Made by a program: the position numbers and the translations under genes. Under the pieces are notes generated by a model that ran no database searches, had not been told where the DNA came from, and saw only the letters and a list, made by a program, of their open reading frames with translations. Shown piece after piece: positions 25,617 through 34,013 of a stretch of 64,000 nucleotides of DNA. Positions within the stretch are counted from its first letter, which is position 1; each line of letters opens with the position of its first letter. This stretch comes from Paenibacillus pabuli. Lineage in GTDB: Bacteria > Bacillota > Bacilli > Paenibacillales > Paenibacillaceae. Location: NCBI RefSeq assembly GCF_023101145.1, contig NZ_CP073714.1, forward strand, positions 3,906,001 to 3,970,000, given 5' to 3'.

Positions 25617-25652
25617 GTTATTAAACTAACGTTTCTACGTTAGTTTAATAAC
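25617..25652. repeat. Perfect 16-base inverted repeat
   Basis: GTTATTAAACTAACGT and ACGTTAGTTTAATAAC are perfect inverted copies around TTCT. It lies between the anti-sigma gene end and the putative terminator. It could be a second terminator, or the operator or end of a lost element. Confidence 0.7.
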
Positions 25653-25734
25653 AGTCTATATAATATTTTAGTTTAATTTTTTGTTGTGCCATGAGTACTT
25701 TTGTCTCTTGATTACCCCTTTGTTGTTTGGAACA

Positions 25735-26754
25735 TTAATGAGATGTAAGTATCTCTTCAGCTATTTTGACCAGATCCTCTTTACCTAGATTGCTGTCCGC
25801 ATTATTGGATATTTCATACAACGTATGATTCTGATCGTCCCTCCATCCAATACGATGGTAAGTAACGGAATTCGTTCCCCTATCCTTGGTATCGGATTGA
25901 ATATAATAGACATCATTACCTTGAATGTTCAGCTTCTCGGATTTAGTCTGATCGTCCTGGAATATGGTTACTTTGGAGTCGGGGAATATTCTTGTTGCTG
26001 TAACAGTTACAACATTCTTTCCCTTGATATAGCGTGCTAAAGAGAAGTCGGCCTTGTTCCAATTCAGTTTTTGAATATACACCCGTTGCTCATCCGTAGA
26101 AGATTCGGCTTGTCTTTTAAGTTCCTCTGTTAACTTCAGGTAAGTTGCATCTGCGAGCTGGTTTGTATACAAATCGGCAGGATAAACGTAACCGTAATCA
26201 AACTGGTACCCTTGAGGAAGATGCGTTATTGATTTTAAAACTGGAGCCTGCGTTCGTGTAATTTCAGCTTGTAAACTGCTGAAATTAGAATATTCGATCC
26301 ATTTATATTCAAATTTTACGGGATTTAATTTATCCGCGTTGTTAATTAACTCATCTTTGACATAATAAGCTACATACTCCCCAGGTTGCAGCTGTTCTTT
26401 AATCTGATTTGTGTAAAAACCCAGTCTGTTCGTATAATTTGTAACAAAGTCATTCGGCTCTTTGGCGGCGGCAGTATTTAGTACCACCTCTCCTTTATTG
26501 TTAAGGAATTCAATATATTGTGAGGCTGCATACCCTGTCACTGATACCCCAAGAATGAATATTGCGGTTAGTCCGGGAACCATGACTCTTTGAAGAATTC
26601 TTGCTCTGGTATTCACCCCTCGCTTGTGAACGGCCAGCTTACGGACCCGAGTCATGACTTTGTCAGTGACATCAAAATTCTGAAACTCCTCTTCGTTCAA
26701 AAGATCCATTTCTTTCAGATTTTCGTTTTGAGAAGTACGTTGTAATTTTGACAT
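25735..26754 (-). CDS. Anti-sigma factor-like membrane protein
   Basis: A 339-residue protein with a short cytoplasmic N-terminus (about 1-65), one membrane segment near residues 67-90 ('VPGLTAIFILGVSVTGYAA') and a large outside domain with no recognised fold. This is the plan of anti-sigma factors partnered with ECF sigma factors: the N-terminus holds the sigma factor and the outer part senses stress. ATG 26754 is chosen because GGAGGAAG lies six bases upstream; the frame opens 27 bases earlier without a ribosome site. The gene overlaps the sigma gene end by 40 bases, indicating tight coupling. Confidence 0.75.
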   Translation of the reverse strand: MSKLQRTSQNENLKEMDLLNEEEFQNFDVTDKVMTRVRKLAVHKRGVNTRARILQRVMVPGLTAIFILGVSVTGYAASQYIEFLNNKGEVVLNTAAAKEPNDFVTNYTNRLGFYTNQIKEQLQPGEYVAYYVKDELINNADKLNPVKFEYKWIEYSNFSSLQAEITRTQAPVLKSITHLPQGYQFDYGYVYPADLYTNQLADATYLKLTEELKRQAESSTDEQRVYIQKLNWNKADFSLARYIKGKNVVTVTATRIFPDSKVTIFQDDQTKSEKLNIQGNDVYYIQSDTKDRGTNSVTYHRIGWRDDQNHTLYEISNNADSNLGKEDLVKIAEEILTSH

Positions 26755-27299
26755 AATTCTTCCTCCTGTGGGCTCATCCATTTTTTGAGTTTGATTTTGG
26801 TTCTGGCAAACTTTTTCTTGACGGCATCGGGACTTTTATTCAGAATTTCACCTATTTCTACAAACGATTTTTCTTCAAAAACGCGCAGAACCAGTAGGTT
26901 CCGTTCAACCACATTTAATTTTCCAAGCGCCCGGCTTAGCGGTTCGTTAAACAGTTGGCGATCAAGCATCTCTGCAGGATTAATGGCAGATTGATCTTGA
27001 GCTATTAGTCTGAATTTCCATTTCTGTTGCACTTTTTTTCGGCGGATTATGTTTATGCAGTGATGATAGGCCATTTTGTAGAGCCAAGAGGAGAAATTCA
27101 CTTCAGGCTTATAGAGATTTATTTTCTCATAGGCCTTAACCAGAACGTCCTGAACAGCATCCTCGGCTTCCTGCTTGTTTGAAATAAGTCTCCAGCAATA
27201 CATAAATATCTGTTTTTGGTATTTTTGAACGATATAAACGTAGTCCTGAATTTCGCCCGCTTGAACTCTTTTAATTCTGTATTCGGTTTCCTCATCCAT
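26715..27299 (-). CDS. ECF-type RNA polymerase sigma factor
   Basis: A 194-residue sigma-70 family protein of the extracytoplasmic-function type. Region 2 spans about residues 15-85, with 'QEAEDAVQDVLVKAYEKI' and 'FSSWLYKMAYHHCINIIRRK'. Region 4 spans about 115-165, with 'LNVVERNLLVLRVFEEKSFV', 'EIGEILNKSPDAVKKKFART'. Regions 1.1 and 3 are absent, as usual. It redirects RNA polymerase to a small stress regulon when released by the membrane-bound partner encoded downstream. GGGAGGTGG lies about eleven bases before the ATG. Upstream, GGGACATTTTATAGAAATGTCTC (in parts, 27369-27393) is a palindrome possibly used in control. Confidence 0.9.
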   Translation of the reverse strand: MDEETEYRIKRVQAGEIQDYVYIVQKYQKQIFMYCWRLISNKQEAEDAVQDVLVKAYEKINLYKPEVNFSSWLYKMAYHHCINIIRRKKVQQKWKFRLIAQDQSAINPAEMLDRQLFNEPLSRALGKLNVVERNLLVLRVFEEKSFVEIGEILNKSPDAVKKKFARTKIKLKKWMSPQEEELCQNYNVLLKTKI

Positions 27300-27574
27300 A
27301 TTTCTTTAGGCCACCTCCCGGGTATTCGTGATGAAGTTTATATATGTATAACAAACGAGGTAGTTCTAAAGGGACATTTTATAGAAATGTCTCGAAAATT
27401 TTTGTTTAACCCTACTCTTTCTTAATTGGTCTGTGATACTGAATTCGGTCGGGTCAATAGGTCTCAGAATACTTACAACAGCACGAATCACAACCCAAAC
27501 CCTTGTGATCCTGTTCCAGCGAACGATATCTTAACGTTCCTGCCCGTTAACTTAATCAAATAGATACCACATTT

Positions 27575-27615
27575 TAATCCTAAATGACACAATGTTCTTG
27601 TTCTTTTCGGCAATG
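27575..27615 (+). repeat. Dispersed repeat, copy 5a (partial, subfamily A)
   Basis: TAATCCTAAATGACACAATG then TTCTTGTTC and TTTCGGCAATG match the front of copies 1 and 9 (subfamily A), same orientation. The downstream part is missing. The wider gap 27300-28285 contains only repeats and no supported gene. Confidence 0.65.
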
Positions 27616-27851
27616 TCAGTTTCATTATCTTATATCTGAAGGTAACCTCTCGAATGGTAAATGGTATACCGACAATCTCTTTGACCCAATCCTGCAAAGA
27701 AGACCTAATGTTCAATTTACCCTTTGTAATTTCTTTAGACGGAAGGTCCAGTTGTTCTTCAATGGAGTCTAGGCTTAGATCGGTTTCTTCGTCAGGAGCA
27801 CTCTTCTCACATTGAACTAAACTAAAGGTAGAGAGGCTCTCTTATAATTTT

Positions 27852-27886
27852 AATGGCTTCAGTGATTATGTTCTTGCCCTTCGACA
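27852..27886 (+). repeat. Dispersed repeat, copy 5b (degraded 3' end)
   Basis: GGCTTCAGTGATTATGTTCT followed by TGCCCTTCGACA resembles the terminal block of the family (GACTTTAATGGGATTATG... CCCGACA) with several changes. Possibly the far end of copy 5a, with about 235 bases of other sequence between them. Confidence 0.5.
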
Positions 27887-27961
27887 GTTGAAGCAGCTGG
27901 TTTCATAATCATAATCCACCATTTAGTCTGTTAGTCGATCAAAAGGACTCACTACTCACAC

Positions 27962-28119
27962 TTAGATATATATCTAATCGGAAATCGGACTATGTTCTTG
28001 TCAATTTCGGCAATAGGTACAAGTTCTTGTCTTTGGCTTGGGACAAGAACTTGTACCATTAAAATAAAAAAGCCGCTAAAATAGCGACTTTAATGGGATT
28101 ATGTTCTTGTCCCCCGACA
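27962..28119 (+). repeat. Dispersed repeat, copy 6 (subfamily B, full)
   Basis: A complete copy with the palindrome TTAGATATATATCTAA, GGACTATGTTCTTGTC, then GGTACAAGTTCTTGTC and its inverted partner GACAAGAACTTGTACC. The terminator-like hairpin AAGCCGCTAAAATAGCGACTT and the final GGGATTATGTTCTTGTCCC follow. Nearly identical in layout to copies 3 and 8. Confidence 0.88.
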
Positions 28120-28157
28120 GATCGATTCCGTTTTTCTGCGCCATTCTGGTAAGCGGC

Positions 28158-28204
28158 TCAAGAACTTGTCCATTCCGGTAATCGGTACAAGTTCTTGTCC
28201 TTTT
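28158..28204 (+). repeat. Dispersed repeat, copy 7 left part
   Basis: AGAACTTGTCCATTCCGGTA then ATCGGTACAAGTTCTTGTCC match the middle of the family. It lies 80 bases before the IS3-type element, whose far flank (29572) carries the 3' end of a copy. The IS may have landed in or near this copy. Confidence 0.7.
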
Positions 28205-28331
28205 CAAAACATCCTTAATCCTTAAACGAAATATACATTTGTAATGCTCCATCTAATTAAATTAGAAAAACGCTGGGTATGACCGGGACTGCACCCCTTT
28301 TATGAGACAGAGATCAAAACACCTTGCAAGT

Positions 28332-29174
28332 TTAAGCAGCCAGTCTTCGGAAATTTATCGGAGACTGGTTATTTAGTTTCGCTTGAATCCGAATTAAGTT
28401 ATAGTAGGTGATGTAGTCTCGAACGGTCTGTTCAACGATGGCTGTCGTTGTGCACCTGAGATCTTCGAGGTAAAACGTTTCAGACTTTAGTGTGGAATGA
28501 AACGACTCAATGGGGGCATTATCAGCGGGCGTTCCTTTACGGGACATGCTCATGGTAATGCCTTTTCCCTTTATTACGGTTTGGTAAACTTGAGAAGTAT
28601 ACACGCTACCCTGGTCGCTGTGGAGCAGCATATTTGTCCGCTCTGGAAGTTGGTCTAGCGTATCCAAAACCAAGGATGTGTCCTGCTTGTCCGCTATACT
28701 GTAAGCGACAATCTCTCCGTTGTACAGATCCAAAATGCTTGAAAGGTATAACATTTTGTTACCGAAAGGCAAATAAGTAATGTCGGTCACCAGTTTTTGA
28801 AAAGGAGCTTCTGCATAAAATTTGCGCTTTAGTAGATGTTCTGCAGGTTTTGCAGGTTGCCCCATGTTCTTTCGTTTTTTCATTCTCACTCGGCATTGTA
28901 AATCCTCGCACTGCATAATACGCTGTACTCGTTTATGATTTATGGGACCTTCAATCCGAAGCAAGGCAGTAATTTTTCGATATCCATACCGGAACTTGTG
29001 CTGAGTACAAAGCTGAGCTACTTTCTCGACCATCGGATCTGGATGCTTGCTCTCACAGGTTGTCTTCCAGCGATAGTAGGTCGCTCGAGCAATTCCAAGC
29101 CATGCACAAGCTTCAGATATGGTCACTTCTTTACGAATGGACTCGACCCAAGCGATAACGACTTCTGCTTCCAC
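28332..29174 (-). CDS. IS3-family transposase OrfB
   Basis: The 280-residue catalytic part carries an HTH_21-like segment ('GIARATYYRWK', 'YGYRKITALL') and then the rve integrase core with the DDE acids in 'LVTDITYLPF', 'LHSDQGSVYTS' and 'PIESFHSTLKSE'. It is not expected to be translated alone to any extent. It is made as an OrfAB fusion by a -1 frameshift at the A-AAA-AAG run at 29195-29201, giving '...LLKKVQGTGKEVEAEVVI...'. The GTG at 29174 is only the first start-like codon in frame. Confidence 0.93.
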   Translation of the reverse strand: MEAEVVIAWVESIRKEVTISEACAWLGIARATYYRWKTTCESKHPDPMVEKVAQLCTQHKFRYGYRKITALLRIEGPINHKRVQRIMQCEDLQCRVRMKKRKNMGQPAKPAEHLLKRKFYAEAPFQKLVTDITYLPFGNKMLYLSSILDLYNGEIVAYSIADKQDTSLVLDTLDQLPERTNMLLHSDQGSVYTSQVYQTVIKGKGITMSMSRKGTPADNAPIESFHSTLKSETFYLEDLRCTTTAIVEQTVRDYITYYNLIRIQAKLNNQSPINFRRLAA

Positions 29175-29476
29175 CTCTTTTCCAGTTCCTTGTACTTTTT
29201 TAGTAGATCCAGTTGTTGCTTTAAGAATCGGTTTTCTGCCTTCACTTTTTCCAGTTCTGTCGTGTGTTCTGGACCTCTTCCATAGCTATATTGCTTACCA
29301 ACCGGTTGCTCTAAGCGATTTAATTCTCCTTTTCGATACCATCTCATCCACGTTTCTATCTGTGTCTTATTTCGTATTCCAAGCTGATCCATAACTTCTT
29401 TCACGGGTATCTCTGCCAACCTCATTTCTATGGCTTTCATCTTTAATTCCACGGGATAACTCACTCTTGTTGCCAT
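29123..29476 (-). CDS. IS3-family transposase OrfA (DNA-binding)
   Basis: A 117-residue helix-turn-helix protein ('VKEVMDQLGIRNKTQIETWM') with a C-terminal leucine-zipper-like helix ('ENRFLKQQLDLLKKYKELEK'), standard for IS3 OrfA. It binds the element's ends and regulates transposition. The 3' end overlaps orfB, and the slippery run A-AAA-AAG within 'LLKKYK' allows the fusion transposase to be made. Confidence 0.9.
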   Translation of the reverse strand: MATRVSYPVELKMKAIEMRLAEIPVKEVMDQLGIRNKTQIETWMRWYRKGELNRLEQPVGKQYSYGRGPEHTTELEKVKAENRFLKQQLDLLKKYKELEKRWKQKSLSLGSSPFVKK

Positions 29477-29571
29477 TACAAAAACACCTCCAAGATGGTC
29501 TCCTTATCTTACGACAAGGTTTCATTCTCTTGAAAGTGTTTTGATTTGTCTCACGTTATGGGGTCAGTCCA

Positions 29572-29606
29572 CGACTTCAATGGGACCATGTTCTTGTTCC
29601 TCGACA
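29572..29606 (+). repeat. Dispersed repeat, copy 7 right part
   Basis: CGACTTCAATGGGACCATGT then TCTTGTTCCTCGACA is the 3' end of the family, starting within a base or two of the IS3 right end. Same orientation as all others. Confidence 0.8.
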
Positions 29607-29661
29607 TTAATTGTACATACTTGGTTTTCCTTAAAACAGGACTTCATTGTTCGTACTAGTT

Positions 29662-30654
29662 TTACTCATCATATTCCCACTTCAGAATGTCTTTAGCCTC
29701 CTTTATCACTTTTCCTTTTTTGTTGATGTAATAGGCTTTTCCATTCTTATAAACGATAGCTTGTCCATTACTGAAGCCCGTTACACTACTGTAAATCGCG
29801 GGGATGACCATTGTACCTTTTTTGTCGATGAAGCCGACTTTTCCGTTATGTAAATATACAGGAGCTAACCCTTCCGAATAAAAAAAGATACCAGCATACT
29901 TAGGCTTCACAACAACTGTTCCTTTTTCATTGACGAAACCCCAATTTTTGCTAATTCTCACTCCAACCATTCCTTCATGAAATCCAGCATCATCAATTTC
30001 GTCAAACTGCGGCTTAATTAAGTAGGCTCCTTTTTTATTGATGAACCCATACTTTCCATTGATGCTGACTCGAGCTGCCCCTTTAGCGTTAAATGGTTTG
30101 GCTGTCTGAAATTTTGCCGGAATGATGATTTTTCTGTTTTTATCAACATAGCCGTATGTCCCTTGGCTACTCTGGTAAACATATAGCTTCTGATTGTGAG
30201 GATCATCATTAAAGATTTTTAGAATACTAGGTTCTGAAGATTCAACGATAAATTCGATGGTAAACTCGCTTAATACACCACCACCGATTTCATATACCGA
30301 GAGTTCTAGCAGGTATTTCCCAGGTTTCACCTTTTGGGCGAATTTGACGGTATACGAAAACGCGCCACCATCGCCCGGAAGCAATTTTAGCGTCGCTGGC
30401 GAGCTTGTGACCGAAACCATGTTTCCTCCAGCGTGACCCCATCCGGACAAATAAGCTCGGGGTTGTAGATACATCGTTTCGTTGGTGTTATTGGTATAAT
30501 GGGAGGGAACCTTGAGCTTCTTCGCTTCGCCAGGTTTTAATTTAACCGTTTGGATCACTTTTTGGCTCGCGGAAACTTGAGTAGGAATGCAAAATACAGA
30601 TAATAGAATGGTAACAATAGAAAGCAGTAATGCTAATTTCAATTTCGTTCTCAT
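29662..30654 (-). CDS. Secreted WG-repeat protein
   Basis: A 330-residue protein with a clear signal peptide (MRTKLKLALLLSIVTILLSV..., cleavage after VSA). A beta-rich region at about 30-150 follows, then four to five WG/KWG repeats (about 165-325: 'YGYVDKNRKIIIPAKFQ', 'YGFINKKGAYLIKPQFD', 'WGFVNEKGTVVVKPKYA', 'VGFIDKKGTMVIPAIYS'). WG repeats form beta-rich surface proteins with unknown binding partners. ATG 30654 is chosen over the frame's earlier start because GGAGG lies seven bases upstream and the signal peptide begins there. It probably acts outside the cell or in the wall. No operon partner. Confidence 0.85.
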   Translation of the reverse strand: MRTKLKLALLLSIVTILLSVFCIPTQVSASQKVIQTVKLKPGEAKKLKVPSHYTNNTNETMYLQPRAYLSGWGHAGGNMVSVTSSPATLKLLPGDGGAFSYTVKFAQKVKPGKYLLELSVYEIGGGVLSEFTIEFIVESSEPSILKIFNDDPHNQKLYVYQSSQGTYGYVDKNRKIIIPAKFQTAKPFNAKGAARVSINGKYGFINKKGAYLIKPQFDEIDDAGFHEGMVGVRISKNWGFVNEKGTVVVKPKYAGIFFYSEGLAPVYLHNGKVGFIDKKGTMVIPAIYSSVTGFSNGQAIVYKNGKAYYINKKGKVIKEAKDILKWEYDE

Positions 30655-31584
30655 GCTTAAACCTCCAGTTAATTTTTCATTAAACTCTAATATATATGTA
30701 AATTTCCAACTTATAAATGAGCAATTCACTTCTAGCAAACTGTAGAATGAAAAAGTAGCAGTTCCTTGTGATGAAGGGTAGTTACATACCAAATCAGGGC
30801 CAGAGGAGAAGCGACGACGTCATATAAGGGTACCGTACCCGAAAGTCCGCTATTTGCAACTATTTATTACCAGCAGCGCCTGCTCTTTTTCTTAATCCAA
30901 AACGGTTATGGCACAATATGGAGTCATATATAGTTGCTTCGACGGTCAAAAGATTCCGGGGGAAGTTGTCTGTTGGGTCAAACACAGCCATTTAACTTCC
31001 ATTGGCCATTTCTGGTGTAAGGCAAATGGGTCAAAAAAGCGCCCTAGCCCTTCCTATCATTTTAATAAATTTAATTAACTATATATTTTACAGTGTACTT
31101 TTGGAGTAGTTTTTTGGCTATATTAATTTAAAAAATCAATATTGATTTTTTAACTAATCAGATATCCTTTGGTTGGATCTCTTATCCCATCTTTTCATAT
31201 AAACAGTGCAGATGCTGATTTGTCTTCCATTTGAAGCACCTTATTGAGATAAGTTTCTGTTGTGCAAATGCTTTTCCTTTTCCATCAGCTTATAAATGGG
31301 GTACTTTTTGAACAAGGGTATTTTTGAACAAGCATTACATTATCAGATTCTATATTAGTTTATGTTGAATTTCCGAGCGCTGCTTGTGTCCTAAAACCTG
31401 CTTGAAATCGTTTGTTTCTGAGATAGGTAGCAAGGCTACTCATTAAAACCTCCCTCATGTACTTCCAAAGCATACCTGTATATTCTAAATATACAACTGA
31501 ATTTTGCATAATGTAAAATTATGATACCCATAGTTTAATTATTTCGAATTAAAAACAGCCACCTATACACTTGATACAAAGGAA
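30655..31584. other. Long gap without a supported gene
   Basis: About 930 bases between two secreted-protein genes. It holds a perfect palindrome at 31128-31153 and AT-rich sequence; no reading frame with a credible ribosome site was found. It must contain the promoter of the WG-repeat gene. Confidence 0.5.
31128..31153. repeat. Perfect 26-base AT-rich palindrome
   Basis: TTAAAAAATCAAT followed directly by its inverse ATTGATTTTTTAA. It may be a regulator site or cruciform-forming sequence; there is no gene right next to it. Confidence 0.7.
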
Positions 31585-31621
31585 AATGACGTGCCATATT
31601 GTTGTCAATTTGCACGTCATT
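31585..31621 (-). terminator. Terminator after the copper-amine-oxidase-N gene
   Basis: AATGACGTGC/GCACGTCATT form a 10-base perfect stem with a 17-base loop. On the minus strand it is followed by TTTTCCTTT. It lies 72 bases after the stop codon. Confidence 0.7.
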
Positions 31622-31693
31622 ATATGTGTCATTTAATGCTTTTGCACTCAAAAGGGAACCCGTTTAGAAATCTTGAACCTGTTTTTTGTTTAT

Positions 31694-32668
31694 TTATGGG
31701 ATAGTGCTTACACTAACGGTTGTTGGATAACCACTATCGGTATCAAATATTAAGGTTGCTTTATTGGTTTTATAATCGAATAAAGTGGAATACACTACAG
31801 CAGTTACGACATACTTTCCACCCAAGTATTTCACATTACCAATTCTATGTAGCATATCATTTCCATCACCTGAAGGGTCGCTATCATAAACGCCTCTGTA
31901 TGCCTGGTGAATATAAATGCTAGTAGACTGATACTTATCATGCAAATAATTTGCAACGGGCACTGTCATGTAGATCGAGGCTTGTAGGTTCTTAATGTTT
32001 GCATCAAAAATTTGATCGGTATCTTCAAGATCATACAGCATCGTGATCTCCATACTATTCTCATCTGAAATCTTTGCTAAATATTTAATATCATACAGGA
32101 TTCCATCATAGGTCAGTAGGCTCTTATTATTAGTTAAATCATTTACAACAGTATCCGCAGCCACTTTACTAGGAGTGCTAGTATTTTTAGAAGGTATTGC
32201 TGCAGTTTGTGTAGGTGTGGTATTTGAATTGTAATTGGATGTTGCTATGTATATTGTATTCCTTTTAATAGTAATACTTGCACCAGTCGCTTCACTTACT
32301 AGACGTAGCGGTACAAACATTTTCCCCTTCACAATTCGTGGTGCAACCTGCAAGGTAGTCACACTACCATTGACGATCGCTTGCTTCTTCCCTAAGGTAA
32401 GTTCAATTGTTAAGCCTTCTTTTACTGCTGTGACGGTTTTAGTAGCACCATCCCACTGAAAAAACAAATCTAGCTTTTGAAAAATCGGGGTAAACTGCAC
32501 TAACGTTGTACCCTCCGTTTGAATGGGGTCCACCTCAAATTTCACCTTTTCACCATTTATTAAAATCGGTATCGCTGTTGCCGCTTCAGCCTTCTCTTGT
32601 AAAGCAGGTAAGCCAAGTACGGTGAATGCTAGCATGAATGTGAAGTAGTATATCACTAATTTCTTCAT
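31694..32668 (-). CDS. Secreted protein with copper-amine-oxidase-N-like domain
   Basis: A 324-residue secreted protein: signal peptide MKKLVIYYFTFMLAFTVLGL... with cleavage near AEA. A Cu_amine_oxidN1 (stalk) domain follows at about residues 33-145 ('ILINGEKVKFEVDPIQTEG', 'FVPLRLVSEATGASITIKRN'). A Thr/Ser-rich linker (about 148-175) leads to a C-terminal domain of unknown type. This stalk domain is very common in Paenibacillus surface proteins and is not an enzyme. The C-terminal part, with 'TNKATLIFDTDSGYPTTVSV', has no recognised activity. Single gene with its own terminator. Confidence 0.85.
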   Translation of the reverse strand: MKKLVIYYFTFMLAFTVLGLPALQEKAEAATAIPILINGEKVKFEVDPIQTEGTTLVQFTPIFQKLDLFFQWDGATKTVTAVKEGLTIELTLGKKQAIVNGSVTTLQVAPRIVKGKMFVPLRLVSEATGASITIKRNTIYIATSNYNSNTTPTQTAAIPSKNTSTPSKVAADTVVNDLTNNKSLLTYDGILYDIKYLAKISDENSMEITMLYDLEDTDQIFDANIKNLQASIYMTVPVANYLHDKYQSTSIYIHQAYRGVYDSDPSGDGNDMLHRIGNVKYLGGKYVVTAVVYSTLFDYKTNKATLIFDTDSGYPTTVSVSTIP

Positions 32669-32965
32669 TCCTCAGTCTCCTTGTCATGATATCTACGTAG
32701 TTACTAGTTCCTATTTCTCCCTTTAGCTTATATCGGTAATATTAATGGTTTAATTAATACTTCATATCCGATTAAACAAGAATATAAATTCGTTGAGCCA
32801 CTGAGGTACATTCCCACGGTTTGTTGACATGTAAAACGCGGCATTTCGTCAATAATATGCAGCATATTAAGTACTCAAAAAATTTCACTAGAAGCACATT
32901 TTAGTAATCACCCCCTAAAAAATTTCACGGTACTTAACGAAGTTTTAAGTACATTTAATCGATGT

Positions 32966-33121
32966 GTAGATATAACTCTAATCGGAAATCGGACTATGTT
33001 CTTATCCATTCCGGTAATCGGTACAAGTTCTTGTCTTTTGCTCGGGACAAGAACTTGTACCGATAAAAAAAAATCCGCTATAATAGCGAATTCAATGGGT
33101 CTATGTTATTGTCCCTCGTCA
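32966..33121 (+). repeat. Dispersed repeat, copy 8 (subfamily B, full)
   Basis: Complete copy with slightly degraded ends: GTAGATATAACTCTAATCGG, GGACTATGTTCTTATCC, then GGTACAAGTTCTTGTC...GACAAGAACTTGTACC. The hairpin ATCCGCTATAATAGCGAAT and TATGTTATTGTCCC follow. Located 300 bases upstream of the copper-amine-oxidase-N gene start. Confidence 0.85.
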
Positions 33122-33551
33122 GTCTTAGAGATTAACAAGAATAATATTACTTGTGCTATAAGTATATCTGATATTTTTGTTGGTGTTATAGTAATGTCTA
33201 AATCCCCTTTCTCCTATTCACCTAAATTTAAAAGGATTGGCGTGACGATTGATGTTGTGAACCATACACACATAGAAGGGATTATAGATTGACGATGCGA
33301 AATATCTTGTCGTTTGGTTTATTCACTACAAATAGCACAAAGATACTTACTAAGTTGATTGGTGGTCTCTCTTATTTCCAAAATCTAGAATTAATTTTGA
33401 CTAATGAACTGAATGCTCTAAGCGACTTCACTATGATATTACTGAGATAATGTCTCCTTTTCAGCAGTTGAACGGAAGTTTTTGCTTACAGAGAGCGATT
33501 TGTGATTTTATCTCATCACATTAGTTCTGTCATTAAATTATCTAGGTAACA

Positions 33552-33671
33552 ATCTAATCCGCAATGACACAATGTTCTTGTCCTTAGCCAGGGACAAGAA
33601 CTTGGTTCCTTAAAACAAAAAAAGCCGCTATAAGAGCGACTTGAATGGAACAATGTTCTTGTCCCTCGACA
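33552..33671 (+). repeat. Dispersed repeat, copy 9 (subfamily A, short)
   Basis: Like copy 1 but lacking the second direct motif: ACACAATGTTCTTGTCC, a short spacer, GGGACAAGAACTTGGTTCC, AAGCCGCTATAAGAGCGACTT and GGAACAATGTTCTTGTCCC. On the minus strand it supplies the last codons (SRDKNIVPFKSLL) of a 61-codon frame. Confidence 0.85.
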
Positions 33672-33813
33672 GCTCGACCGCAATCTCATCCATCTGCCAT
33701 TTTTGCCATTTGAATTCTATCTTATGTAATCCCTCCATTATACCGATTTTTAGGTGAAAATCGAAAAAAACGCCCGCCGGAAGGCTACGAATCGCTATCT
33801 TTGGGTTTGTCAT
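33628..33813 (-). pseudogene. Short gene fragment ending inside repeat copy 9
   Basis: A 61-codon frame whose front (MTNPKIAIRSLPAGVFFDFH, then LKIGIMEGLHKIEFKWQKWQ) looks protein-like. Its end (SRDKNIVPFKSLL) is encoded by the dispersed repeat. No ribosome site stands before the ATG. It is best read as a gene remnant whose tail was replaced by the repeat, as in the zeta toxin gene. The family is not recognised. Confidence 0.4.
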
Positions 33814-33889
33814 TGCTCGGTTCGTCTTGACTGGCTAAGGCGTACGCATGTGCGCCGTTGCTACCCCATCAACGTTGGAGCGATCATAA

Positions 33890-33928
33890 AACGGCCTCCG
33901 TCCGAATGAATTCAGGACCAAGGCCGTT
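33890..33928 (-). terminator. Terminator of the MFS gene
   Basis: AACGGCCT/AGGCCGTT with further pairing inside (GGTCC...GGAC) form a long stem. On the minus strand TTTTATG follows. It lies 85 bases after the stop codon. Confidence 0.7.
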
Positions 33929-34013
33929 CAACTGATTTTTATCTTTTGCATGGTCTGCCAGAGATGTAACACATGCATAACATGGATAATCCGTGTTTCC
34001 GGATGAGCAACCG

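Larger units (their letters stand above)
28286..29570 (-). mobile_element. IS3-family insertion sequence (IS150-like), apparently complete
   Basis: About 1.29 kb carrying orfA and orfB in overlapping frames. It is bounded by imperfect inverted repeats: left GGACTGCACCCC...GAGACAGAGATCAAAACACC, right (reversed) GGACTGACCCC...GAGACAAATCAAAACACTT. No clear target duplication is seen next to the ends. The right flank is a dispersed-repeat fragment. Both reading frames are intact, so the element may be active. Confidence 0.88.

Noticed and set aside
27488-27715. 75-codon minus-strand frame
   Set aside because: It crosses repeat copy 5a and has no ribosome site; treated as repeat sequence.
32996-33292. 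98-codon plus-strand frame
   Set aside because: Its first half is repeat copy 8 read through; the second half is protein-like but has no start or ribosome site of its own, so it was not called.
16100-33671. Integron cassette array with attC sites
   Set aside because: Same-orientation folded repeats between small genes recall attC sites, but no integrase gene is in the window, no GTTRRRY core is seen, and spacing and gene strand do not fit single-gene cassettes.
16100-33671. CRISPR array
   Set aside because: Copies are ~150 bp, diverged, and separated by hundreds to thousands of bases with genes; there are no regular spacers and no cas genes.
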